Source of the DNA: Arachidicoccus rhizosphaerae
Lineage (GTDB): Bacteria > Bacteroidota > Bacteroidia > Chitinophagales > Chitinophagaceae
Direction of reading: 5' to 3'
Length of the DNA: 64,000 nucleotides
Assembly: GCF_900107765.1 (NCBI RefSeq)
Contig: NZ_FNQY01000001.1
Location: 434,001 to 498,000 of the forward strand
Numbering within the stretch: the first letter of the stretch is position 1; every line of letters starts with the position of its first letter. Below, in pieces: positions 1 through 8,881 of the stretch. The notes below the pieces were generated by a model. That model made no database searches. It was not told where the DNA came from and saw nothing but the letters and a program-made list of their open reading frames with translations. A program made the position numbers and the translations under genes.

Positions 1-89
1 GCAATAGAGATTACATCCTGAGCCTTAGTAAAAAGTCCGGTAAGCGCCAATACACATACGATTATTATGCGGTTGAGTATGCTGTGCAT
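1..89 (-). CDS. Truncated exported protein, N-terminus only
   Basis: The minus strand from 89 down to the window edge is open for 29 codons. It starts with ATG and reads as a typical Sec signal peptide: MHSILNRIIIVCV, then a hydrophobic stretch ending in LFTKAQD, which gives a likely cleavage site next to Ala-Gln. The rest of the gene lies outside the window, so its function cannot be read. It is preceded at 129-174 by the same repeat promoter found before the pectin-degrading genes. I therefore infer that it is another exported or surface member of the same utilisation locus, transcribed away from the PL9 gene. Confidence 0.6.
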   Translation of the reverse strand, partial: MHSILNRIIIVCVLALTGLFTKAQDVISI

Positions 90-128
90 GAAGTTGCTGA
101 TTTTAGTTAATCCTAGTGTGATAGGGAG

Positions 129-174
129 TAAAAATAATAACAAACGAGGGTTTGTCTGTCCTGTACTGTCCTGT
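129..174 (-). promoter_or_regulatory. PUL promoter, site A (tandem 10-bp repeat plus -7 box)
   Basis: Read on the minus strand, ACAGGACAGT (174-165) is followed directly by ACAGGACAGA (164-155) and C (154), then 17 nt, then TATTTTTA (136-129), one mismatch from TAnnTTTG. The start codon of the truncated gene lies 40 nt further on. Arrangement and spacing match sites B to E. No -33 TTTG is present; the second repeat occupies that position. Confidence 0.7.
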
Positions 175-544
175 ATAATCGTCAAAATACAATTTATGTT
201 TTTAATTAATGTAATAATAAATTGATTAGTAGCTTTTTAAGATTATGATGAAGTGAAGTGTTTTTGTATTTCTTGTTTTTTATACAAGCTAAAAAGAGGG
301 AATTGAAAAATATTGCAATAACGTTTTTGTAATTTTTACGGCTCCTTTGTTAAATTAATTTTTAAAAAAAATAAAAAAAGTTTTTTCTCTCCCATCCAGA
401 TTATTTGTGAGGAAAGAAACCATTGTATTGTTCAAAAAATGGATTTATTTTATTGTTTTCGTGGGGGTTAGATATTTTAATATTATTGCCCGTTTTATGA
501 ATTGCTTATTTACTATTGAAAATAATGCAAAAATTGCTTGTGAA
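175..544. other. AT-rich spacer between divergent promoters
   Basis: About 370 bp separate the leftward promoter (site A) and the rightward promoter (site B). The sequence is very AT-rich with A and T tracts around 355-385. I see no convincing gene, hairpin terminator or further copy of the repeat in it. Confidence 0.5.
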
Positions 545-590
545 GCAGGATAGTACAGGACGGTTAAATTGTGAATGGATTTTAATATTG
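545..590 (+). promoter_or_regulatory. PUL promoter, site B, upstream of the PL9 gene
   Basis: GCAGGATAGT (545-554) and ACAGGACGGT (555-564) lie head to tail, followed by T, 17 nt, then TAATATTG (583-590). This fits the pattern of sites A, C, D and E. The start codon at 733 leaves a leader of about 135 nt. Confidence 0.75.
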
Positions 591-732
591 TTATGAAATA
601 ACCGTTAGTAAGTAAATGAATCGTTAATTCAAAATGCTGATGGTATTTTCCCGAATTGATTAAAAATACTGCCAGAGAATTTAAAAAGCCATTTTGGATT
701 CTTGATAGACGGCTGGAAAAGGAAAAATAAGG

Positions 733-2688
733 ATGAAGCAAACTTTACTACTTTTTATTTGTTTTTTGTTTACCTGTACTGGTTATGTACTTGCACAAGC
801 CAATGGGGATGGCACGCATACTTTTTATGTGGCAACGAACGGTAATGATAATAATACGGGAACCATAGATGCTCCCCTGGCGACTCTGATGGGAGCAGAA
901 TCAAAAGTTACACCTGGGGACACTGTCTTTATCCGTGGAGGGACTTATACCATCCCTGCAGACGGCACCCCTGCCCATATGGATGGCAGTAGCAATCTGT
1001 ATTATGATTACAATTACTTTGCACAAAAGGGGACCGCAACCAAAAACATTTGTTACTGGGGTTATAAAAATGAGCGTCCGGTCTTTGATTTTTCGAACTA
1101 TAAGCCTGCAGATCACAGAATCACTGCTTTTTTGGTGACAGGTAATTATTATTATTTTAAAAACTTTGATGTAGTCGGCGTCCAGGTTACCATTACAACT
1201 CATACGCAATCGGAATGTTTCCGCAATGCCAGCGCTAATCATAATATTTATGAGAACCTGGCGATGCATGACGGCCAGGCCATTGGGTTTTACTTGACTC
1301 AGGGTATTGGCAATTATATTCATAATTGTGATGCCTATAATAACCTGGATTATACATCAAATGACGGTACACCTGGTGGCAATGTGGATGGATTCGGTTG
1401 TCATCCCAGTAGCTCAGGTGGAGTCGACAATGTTTTCAGGGGCTGCCGGGCCTGGTTTAACAGTGATGATGGATTTGATTTGATTAATGCTTTTGCTGCG
1501 GTAACTTTTGATAGCTGTTGGGCTTTTTGGAACGGGTATAGTTCTGCCATGGTTTCAGAGGGAGATGGGAATGGTTTTAAAGCGGGTGGGTTTGGAATGG
1601 GGGCTGATCCCAATACTCCCAATTCTATCCCAACCCATGTTGTAGAACAATGTTTAACCTATTATAATAAACAGAACGGATTTTATGCCAATCATCATTT
1701 AGGCGGCGATAAGTTTTTAAATAATACAGCTTACAGGAATAATAGAAATTATAATATGGTCAATCGAGCATCTGTTGCGGACGCTGTGGACGTGGATGGA
1801 TATAACCATGTACTTCAAAATAATATTTCTTATTCCCCCAGAACCGCAGGTGCGGATTTGGTAAATCTGGACGCTGCGACCAGTACCAATACGAACAATT
1901 CATTTTCTATTCCATTAGAAGCGGATGATGATGATTTTAATAGCCTGGATCCCGCTGAGTTAAGTTTGCCAAGGCAAGCGGATGGCAGCCTGCCAATCAT
2001 CAGTTTTCTGACGTTGAAAAGCAATAAATTTATTGATCAGGGCGTGGATGTTGGATTAAGCTTTACAGGAGCGAGCCCTGATTTAGGTTATGCAGAAGCG
2101 GCAGCCGGATCCACCCTTCCGGTAACCTATATAAGGCCATTAAAGGCAAGCCTGATAAATAATACGGCTGTATTATCCTGGCAGACGGCCTTAGAATTAA
2201 ATAACAAAGGCTTTTGCATACAAAGAAGTTTAAATGGAGCACTTGACTGGGATTCTGTTGGCTTTGTTCCCACTGTAGTAGAAGCAGGCACAGGAACCGG
2301 AGCTTCCTATACCTTTAAGGATGGGCCTTTGATTAAGAATGAAGTTTTTTACAGACTCAAGCAGTTGAATTTTTCAGGAACGCCCAGCTATAGCAGTTTG
2401 GCGACCATTAAAGCAACCGGTTTACTCGGTCAGACAGAAAAAATTGTTATCTATCCCAGTCCTGTTAACAAAGGGGGCAGCGTTCATGTTAAATTAGATA
2501 AGGCACTTGGCTCAGATCTGAAAATTTCAGTGTACAATTTAAGCGGACAATTAATCAACCAGGACCAGCTAAATGCTGGCAACCTGCAATACGATTTAAG
2601 CCTTCAAACTTTAAATTCAGGTATTTATATTTTTAAATTTATAACCGGGCAAAAGCTTTTGGAAAGTAAAAAACTGGTCATTAAATAA
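733..2688 (+). CDS. PL9-family pectate lyase-like beta-helix protein with type IX secretion signal
   Basis: Predicted to cleave polygalacturonate or rhamnogalacturonan by beta-elimination outside the cell. Residues 1-21 form a signal peptide ending VLA. A right-handed beta-helix follows from about 30 to 460. Asp219, Asp245, Asp246 and Asp249 (motifs VDGFG and NSDDGFDLI) line up with the calcium-binding aspartates known in PL9, and Lys283 in GNGFKAGG lines up with the family's catalytic lysine. The last 80 or so residues, beginning VIYPSPVN and ending in a Lys-rich tail, are a type A sorting domain of the type IX system, so the enzyme is probably released or anchored at the cell surface. It stands alone behind its own promoter (site B). 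PL9 assignment is by motif; exact substrate is inferred from the neighbours. Confidence 0.85.
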   Translation: MKQTLLLFICFLFTCTGYVLAQANGDGTHTFYVATNGNDNNTGTIDAPLATLMGAESKVTPGDTVFIRGGTYTIPADGTPAHMDGSSNLYYDYNYFAQKGTATKNICYWGYKNERPVFDFSNYKPADHRITAFLVTGNYYYFKNFDVVGVQVTITTHTQSECFRNASANHNIYENLAMHDGQAIGFYLTQGIGNYIHNCDAYNNLDYTSNDGTPGGNVDGFGCHPSSSGGVDNVFRGCRAWFNSDDGFDLINAFAAVTFDSCWAFWNGYSSAMVSEGDGNGFKAGGFGMGADPNTPNSIPTHVVEQCLTYYNKQNGFYANHHLGGDKFLNNTAYRNNRNYNMVNRASVADAVDVDGYNHVLQNNISYSPRTAGADLVNLDAATSTNTNNSFSIPLEADDDDFNSLDPAELSLPRQADGSLPIISFLTLKSNKFIDQGVDVGLSFTGASPDLGYAEAAAGSTLPVTYIRPLKASLINNTAVLSWQTALELNNKGFCIQRSLNGALDWDSVGFVPTVVEAGTGTGASYTFKDGPLIKNEVFYRLKQLNFSGTPSYSSLATIKATGLLGQTEKIVIYPSPVNKGGSVHVKLDKALGSDLKISVYNLSGQLINQDQLNAGNLQYDLSLQTLNSGIYIFKFITGQKLLESKKLVIK

Positions 2689-2758
2689 AAAAAAATGTGA
2701 AAGTTAAATTTTTGATTTTCAATTAACTATATAAAATTTTAAGAAAAACGATGATTAA

Positions 2759-2804
2759 GCAGCACAGTACAGGATGGTTAATTAAATTATATGTTATATA
2801 ATTG
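2759..2804 (+). promoter_or_regulatory. PUL promoter, site C, for the fasciclin/SusCD operon
   Basis: GCAGCACAGT (2759-2768) and ACAGGATGGT (2769-2778) are followed by T, 17 nt and TATAATTG (2797-2804). The first repeat is the most degenerate of the set, but order, orientation and spacing are the same as at the other sites. The next start codon is more than 400 nt downstream. Confidence 0.65.
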
Positions 2805-3227
2805 CTAAGTATTTGATTGGTTGACATTTGCTATTGTTAATGGATTAAATATATAAAGCGAATTGATTAGAGATTATAAAATTTGATATGTGACACCATC
2901 TGTTAATTAAACCAAATTAGAGTGTTACATTATTGTCAAGGCCAATGCTTAGTTATGGATACTGCTAGCTTGGTGATTGTATGAAGGCCTTGATGATATA
3001 TTTAGTCTTGAACCAAAATTGCCAAATAAAAGCAACAAAGAATGAATTGTAATTAAGCATAACGATAAGTTAGGGATATCCATATCCATATAGTATAATC
3101 AGTTAATTGTTAGGTGATTATAAATTGTCTTAACAGGCGATATGGGATTGTTTTGTGTTATGCTGATGAAAAGGAGTTCTCCATGAATAAAATATTATAA
3201 CTGTTACTATAAAAATTAAAGATTACA
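2805..3227 (+). other. Long untranslated leader of the SusCD operon
   Basis: About 420 nt lie between the site C promoter and the first start codon, with no credible reading frame. It contains an 8-bp inverted repeat, TCAAGGCC at 2936-2943 and GGCCTTGA at 2986-2993, separated by 42 nt. No U-run follows, so this is not a simple terminator. A role in mRNA folding is only a guess. Confidence 0.4.
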
Positions 3228-5411
3228 ATGATGCGCATACGAATGATGGTTCTTTTTTGTTGTGTAATAAGCGTAATCGCTTGTAGAAAAAAGAGCTGGG
3301 ATGAATACTACGGAAGGCCTTCCACGCTCGCTCAGCCGATATATGAGGTTTTGCAGCAAAGAGGGAATTTTACGCACTTTATCAAATGCATAGATAAATC
3401 CGGTTATAAAAGCACACTTGCGGCAGGAGGGTATTGGACTTGTTTTGCACCCAATGATGCAGCATTTGAGAAATACTTTCAGGAGCATGGTATTAGCGGG
3501 GATGACGCTATTGATTCTGCCACTGCGCAGAAGATTGTAAAGTATTCACTAGTGTATAACGCTTACAGAAAGGAAAATCTAACCGATTATCAGCAGTCCT
3601 CCGGTGCGGATACCAGTGTTGCCTATAAGCGAAAAACGGCGTATTACACCTGGGTATACAATCAGGGCGATTCTCTGATTTTAGGTGCCAACAGGAATGG
3701 CAGTTATGTAGAGGATGATAATAATAATAAGTATATCCCTTATTTCCTGGATCAGTATTTTGCTTACCAGGGGCTTTCCAGCTATGATTATAATTATTTT
3801 TATCCTGATTCTAAATATAGCGGATTTAATGTGGCCAATGCATCTGTCGTCAACAGCGATATTGAGGCAGAGAACGGGCTTATTGATGAAGTGGATGCTG
3901 TTATATTGCCGCTGCCCAGCCTGGAAGATTATCTAAAGCAAAACGATCAGTATAGTGAGTTCAGAAAACTCCTGGCAAAAGTCGTAAGCTATCAGTCCAA
4001 TGCTAATATCACGGAAAGAAACTATGCATTAACCGGCAAGAACGATTCGGTTTATATTAAATATTATGATGCAGGAAACAGCTACGGATTAGCCTTCTCG
4101 CCCAATAATGAAAATTATTTGCTGGCTAGTACGGATGGACAGACCGATGGTTATGGATTTGCGGTACCTACCAATGCTGCACTTATTCCCTATGAAGCAG
4201 AAATCCTGCAGCATTATAAGACGTTTGATGCAGCACCTCCTGCCGTCTTGACTGCCTTATTAAATGCCCATATGTGGACAAGCGCACCCTGGCCCAGTAA
4301 GTTGATTGGTTCAACCAATAGTTCTTCTGAGGTTCCTACTTTTTCACTGTCCAATGTCGTGGACAAACAATTATGTAGTAATGGTTTCTTTTATGGAATT
4401 AATACGGTGCAGCAGGCAAATGTATTCAGAACAGTTTATGGGAAACCATTTTTGGACCCCAGCTATACTTTAATGACAAGAGCACTTGATGCGGATATTA
4501 AGTTCTCTCTTATTAATCCGGCACTTAAATTTACCATGGTCATGATGTCTAATACTGTAATGACTGCGGAAGGATACAGTTATAGTACAGAGAGAAGTGC
4601 CTGGGTTTATCAGGCAGAAGGAGGAACCGCAACAACAGGATCCATTCCGCAATCCAGAGTAAACAGGATTTTAGCCTCTTCTATATTTCTGACCCAAAAC
4701 GCAGAGATGAATAATTTATCCGGAGAAGGTATTGTAGAATCCTGGAATGGTGAATATGTCAGGTATAAAAATAACACCTTGTTTGCCGGTGGTAATATGG
4801 ATGAAGGATCAGTTGTTCATATTGATAGTGTCGGGACTTCCGTCAATGGGAAGGTGCTATATGTCGACGGACTACTTAAATTCTCTGAAGTGGCAATTGG
4901 TGGACATCTGGGCAGATTAGCGAATGCTGACCCTGATGATTATGGCTATTTCTTTAATTATTTAGTTAAATCAACGATTTGGAGTAACTCCGACAGTACC
5001 ATCAACGGTATGACGGCAGGCAACCCATACACTGTTTTCGTTCCCTCTAATGCAGCTATTTCTGAGGCTGTAAAATCAGGACTATTGCCGGGAGATGCCA
5101 GTACAGGTGTTCCGAATTTCTCACCTTCTGCCTTAGAAGACCAGCAGGCTGTTGTGGCATTCCTGCAATATCATATCCTTAATAAAAACATGGTGGCCAC
5201 GGATGGTAAAAAATCCGGTGATTATTTAACGCTTTTACAGACCCTGGATGGAGAACCTACTACGATAAAAATTACTAATTCAGTCGGCAGCCTTGTATTA
5301 AAAGGGATGAATGGAGATGTCGCCAATGTAAAAGTAGCCAACAGTAACATTTTAGGAGATATGGCCATCATTCATACAATCGACAAGGTCCTTGATTTTA
5401 ATAAACAGTAA
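3228..5411 (+). CDS. Fasciclin-domain lipoprotein (727 aa)
   Basis: First gene of the surface operon. The N-terminus is a lipoprotein signal with lipobox VIAC and Cys19, then RKK, so it is likely anchored in the outer membrane. A fasciclin fold is recognisable at about residues 35-210 (YWTCFAPNDAAFEKYF) and again near the C-terminus (YTVFVPSNAAI to MAIIHTIDKVLDF). The long middle section is not recognised. Fasciclin lipoproteins occur beside SusC/SusD genes in Chitinophagaceae-like loci. By position it could be a surface glycan-binding or pairing protein, but that is inference. The gap of 93 nt to susC and shared direction support cotranscription. An alternative ATG is the next codon; the choice changes nothing. 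Confidence 0.75.
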   Translation: MMRIRMMVLFCCVISVIACRKKSWDEYYGRPSTLAQPIYEVLQQRGNFTHFIKCIDKSGYKSTLAAGGYWTCFAPNDAAFEKYFQEHGISGDDAIDSATAQKIVKYSLVYNAYRKENLTDYQQSSGADTSVAYKRKTAYYTWVYNQGDSLILGANRNGSYVEDDNNNKYIPYFLDQYFAYQGLSSYDYNYFYPDSKYSGFNVANASVVNSDIEAENGLIDEVDAVILPLPSLEDYLKQNDQYSEFRKLLAKVVSYQSNANITERNYALTGKNDSVYIKYYDAGNSYGLAFSPNNENYLLASTDGQTDGYGFAVPTNAALIPYEAEILQHYKTFDAAPPAVLTALLNAHMWTSAPWPSKLIGSTNSSSEVPTFSLSNVVDKQLCSNGFFYGINTVQQANVFRTVYGKPFLDPSYTLMTRALDADIKFSLINPALKFTMVMMSNTVMTAEGYSYSTERSAWVYQAEGGTATTGSIPQSRVNRILASSIFLTQNAEMNNLSGEGIVESWNGEYVRYKNNTLFAGGNMDEGSVVHIDSVGTSVNGKVLYVDGLLKFSEVAIGGHLGRLANADPDDYGYFFNYLVKSTIWSNSDSTINGMTAGNPYTVFVPSNAAISEAVKSGLLPGDASTGVPNFSPSALEDQQAVVAFLQYHILNKNMVATDGKKSGDYLTLLQTLDGEPTTIKITNSVGSLVLKGMNGDVANVKVANSNILGDMAIIHTIDKVLDFNKQ

Positions 5412-5504
5412 CGATCGTTAGATAAATGGCCATGAATAATACGAGGCCAATCCTTTGCATATGATTTAATATCCGTTGTTAGCGGAACATTTAAAAATAA
5501 ACGA

Positions 5505-8500
5505 ATGAACAGGATTAATAATAAATACATTTTGGCTTTATTACTACTGATGTCTACTTGCTTAGTCTTTGGTTATCAACAGGTATATGCGCAGGGAGGC
5601 AAACGTGCCATTGTCAGAGGTAAAGTAATCGATGCGAATACGAAGTTGCCATTAAGCGGAGCTACGGTTATTGAAATTGACGGAGATGACAGAACCATCA
5701 ATGGTACTTCAACGGATATTGACGGGAACTTTGCCCTAAGGGTGAATGATCCTGAGCATAACAGGATCTCCGGAGCCTATATTAATTATAAGCCCACTGT
5801 ATTAAGAATTAAGGATAGTGCTAACATCTTAATTGCATTACAGGATGAAGAGTCTGCACTGAATGATGTACAGGTTACGGCCTATAATGACCAGGTTGAT
5901 AATGGAACCGGCATGAAGATCAGAGAAAGGGATAACACCCTTTCTACAGCCAGTATTCAACAAAAAGAAATAGAAAACCTTTCTTCTCCTAATATTGCGG
6001 CGGCTTTGGAAGGGAGATTGCCCGGGGTAAATGTTAGTGTGCCGACCGGAGACCCCGGAGCCGGTCTGTCTATTCAAATACGTGGTACGGCAACTATTAA
6101 CGGTTCAGGAAATCCTTTAATAGTGGTGGACGGAATGCCTTATAGTACAACCATTCCTTCGGATTTTAACTTTGGTACGGCAGATGCAGAAGGTTATGCC
6201 CAGCTCTTAAATATCGCACCTTCGGATATTCAGGATATTACCGTGTTAAAGGATGCTGCAGCTACCGCCTTATGGGGGTCCCAGGCAGCGAACGGCGTCC
6301 TGGTCATTAATACAAAAAGAGGTAAAACAGGTAAACCGTCGATTTCTTATACCTTCAGAGGCACTTATTCCAAACAGCCAAAAAGCGTTCCGTTGCTGGA
6401 TGGAAATCAGTATTCTACATTAATTCCTGAGGAAGTAGCCAATGCTGGAGGTAATCCGCTCGATATCAGTGCCAATAAAGAATTTTCTTTTGACCCCTTG
6501 GATCCCTACTGGTATTATAATTATAGTAATAACACCAATTGGATTGATGCGATTACCCAAACCGGTTATTCTCAGGATCACAGCATCTCCATGACAGGGG
6601 GTGGCCAAAAAGCAAAGTATTATGCATCCGTAGGATATTTTCATCAGGACGGGACTACGATTGGAACAGGTCTTGATAGAATTACTGCCAAGGTAAACCT
6701 GGATTATAATGTATCCAACCGAATCAGAATCCGGTCCAATTTTACCTTTGCACATCTTAACAGAGATCTAAATTTTCTGCCCAGCAACAAAAGCGCTTAC
6801 CAGATCAGGAACATCGCCTATAACAAAATGCCCAATATGAGCATTTACGAGTATGATATTTATGGTAATCAATCGCCAAATTATTTTACGCCGGAATCTA
6901 ATATCCAGGGCCAGTATCCTTCCACTTACAATCCGGTTGCGCTGGCAGAAAATGCAAAATATGTACAGAACGGCGACCGTATAACGCCCAGCTTCCAACT
7001 ACAATATCAGATGGTGCCAAAGGTCTTATTAGCAACCTTTGATGTGCAATTTGATATTAATAACTCCGGTGCTCATACCTTTTTGCCTCAGAATGCAACG
7101 GGAAGACCGCTGTCTGAATCCATTGTCAATGAAGCCAAAGCCAGTGACGGAGATGCTTATAGTGTGACTACCAAGACAAACTTTATTTATACACCCAAAA
7201 GTAATGATCGCAACCACCAGTTTCAGGCCTTATTGTCTTTGCAAACGAATGACAGTAAATCAAATGCTTATAATGTATTGACGACCAACACGGCTTCTTC
7301 TGAATTTGATTATCCTTTCAACGGATCCAGGGCTACTAATTCTGCTGCTTTATTGACCTCCACGTTGGCAGATGTAAGGTCTATAGGAACCTTATTACAG
7401 GCACAATATGGCTGGCTGGACCGTTATATTTTGAATGCCGGTGTCCGTATGGATGGTAATTCCAGATTCGGACCCAATAACCGATATGGTTTTTTCCCAT
7501 CCCTATCAGCCAGGTGGCGTTTATCCGGGGAGAATTTTATGAAAAAGTATAGCGGATTTATCGATGATTTAAGCTTCAGGGCCAGTTATGGTCATGCCGG
7601 ATCTGCACCTCCTGATAAAACAGTGTGGCAGTATTTTAATACTTATTCACCTTACAGCTATTCTTATCTGGGAGAGTCCGGTGTTTATTCCTCCAATGTG
7701 GAGCTGACCAATTTAAAATGGCAAACCCTGGTGGGGACCAACTTAGGATTTAACCTCTGGATGTTTAAAAACAGATTCAGAATTGATTTTGAAGTGTATC
7801 GAAACCGTATTCAAGATATGTTCTATGACGACCTGGATATACCTTCCTATACGGGCTTCTCTTCCATGCCTGCTAATGTCGGCACCATGGATAACCAGGG
7901 ATGGGAAGCATTGTTAAATACCATTCCTTATCAGACCAAAAACTGGAAAATCGGATTTGATTTAAACTTTGCCAGCAACCAGAATATTATTCGCTCTATT
8001 TCAGATTTTTATCCAAGGACAAATGTTGAAAGTCTGGATGCGAATGGAAAATATAAAACTTTCCTGCAAGTCAATAACCCATTTGGCTCCTTCTATGGGT
8101 TTAAATATCTGGGCGTTTACAGCACCAAGGATCAGACCGTTGCAAGAGATGCAGCTGGAAATCAGATTACAGACCCGAACGGAAATCTTTTATATATGCG
8201 CTTTCAATATCCCAGTATTGATTATGTATTCCAGCCAGGTGATGCGAAATATGCGGATATTAACCATGACGGAAATATCGATGACAAGGATGTTGTATAT
8301 CTGGGTAACGGCCTGCCAAAAATCACCGGTGGTTTTGGTCTGAACGTAACTTTCAAAGACCGGTTAAAGCTCATCACATTCTTCGATTATAAACTGGATT
8401 ACGATATTGTCAATGCAGCGGATATGGCGACCACCAATATGTACAGTTTTGATAATCAGAGTACGGCTGTTCTGGGCAGATGGCGTAATCCGGGAGATGT

Positions 8501-8819
8501 GACCAATATTCCAAGAGCGCTTTACAAAAAAGGCTATAACTGGCTGGGGTCCAGTAGATATGTTCAGGACGCCTCTTATGTTCGTTTGCAGGCGGTAACG
8601 TTGAGATATACCTTCCAGCCTAAACTGCTGAATAAATTAAATATTAGAAGTGCGTCTTGTTATGTCACGGTAGAAAACTTATATACCTGGACCAAATATA
8701 AAGGGCAGAATCCAGATGTATCCATTATCGGTAATAACAGTCCATTTGCCTATCCGGTAGATAACGCATTAACACCACCAAGTAGAAATGTGCTGTTAGG
8801 AATTAATTTAAGCTTCTAA
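5505..8819 (+). CDS. SusC-like TonB-dependent outer-membrane transporter (first copy)
   Basis: Imports oligosaccharides released at the cell surface, working with the SusD partner that follows 62 nt later. The 1104 residues have the standard order: signal peptide (about 1-29, ending VYAQ), a carboxypeptidase-regulatory-like beta-sandwich (VIDANTKLPLSGATV, about 40-120), a plug domain with GNPLIVVDGMPY and ITVLKDAAATALWG, and a C-terminal 22-strand barrel ending NVLLGINLSF with a terminal aromatic residue. Length is normal for the family. The substrate is inferred from the surrounding pectin enzymes, probably rhamnogalacturonan or galactan fragments. Confidence 0.93.
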   Translation: MNRINNKYILALLLLMSTCLVFGYQQVYAQGGKRAIVRGKVIDANTKLPLSGATVIEIDGDDRTINGTSTDIDGNFALRVNDPEHNRISGAYINYKPTVLRIKDSANILIALQDEESALNDVQVTAYNDQVDNGTGMKIRERDNTLSTASIQQKEIENLSSPNIAAALEGRLPGVNVSVPTGDPGAGLSIQIRGTATINGSGNPLIVVDGMPYSTTIPSDFNFGTADAEGYAQLLNIAPSDIQDITVLKDAAATALWGSQAANGVLVINTKRGKTGKPSISYTFRGTYSKQPKSVPLLDGNQYSTLIPEEVANAGGNPLDISANKEFSFDPLDPYWYYNYSNNTNWIDAITQTGYSQDHSISMTGGGQKAKYYASVGYFHQDGTTIGTGLDRITAKVNLDYNVSNRIRIRSNFTFAHLNRDLNFLPSNKSAYQIRNIAYNKMPNMSIYEYDIYGNQSPNYFTPESNIQGQYPSTYNPVALAENAKYVQNGDRITPSFQLQYQMVPKVLLATFDVQFDINNSGAHTFLPQNATGRPLSESIVNEAKASDGDAYSVTTKTNFIYTPKSNDRNHQFQALLSLQTNDSKSNAYNVLTTNTASSEFDYPFNGSRATNSAALLTSTLADVRSIGTLLQAQYGWLDRYILNAGVRMDGNSRFGPNNRYGFFPSLSARWRLSGENFMKKYSGFIDDLSFRASYGHAGSAPPDKTVWQYFNTYSPYSYSYLGESGVYSSNVELTNLKWQTLVGTNLGFNLWMFKNRFRIDFEVYRNRIQDMFYDDLDIPSYTGFSSMPANVGTMDNQGWEALLNTIPYQTKNWKIGFDLNFASNQNIIRSISDFYPRTNVESLDANGKYKTFLQVNNPFGSFYGFKYLGVYSTKDQTVARDAAGNQITDPNGNLLYMRFQYPSIDYVFQPGDAKYADINHDGNIDDKDVVYLGNGLPKITGGFGLNVTFKDRLKLITFFDYKLDYDIVNAADMATTNMYSFDNQSTAVLGRWRNPGDVTNIPRALYKKGYNWLGSSRYVQDASYVRLQAVTLRYTFQPKLLNKLNIRSASCYVTVENLYTWTKYKGQNPDVSIIGNNSPFAYPVDNALTPPSRNVLLGINLSF

Positions 8820-8881
8820 TTTCTAAATAACTGAAAGTAAGCAAGACGAATCAATTAAATAACTGGATTAAAATTAATATA

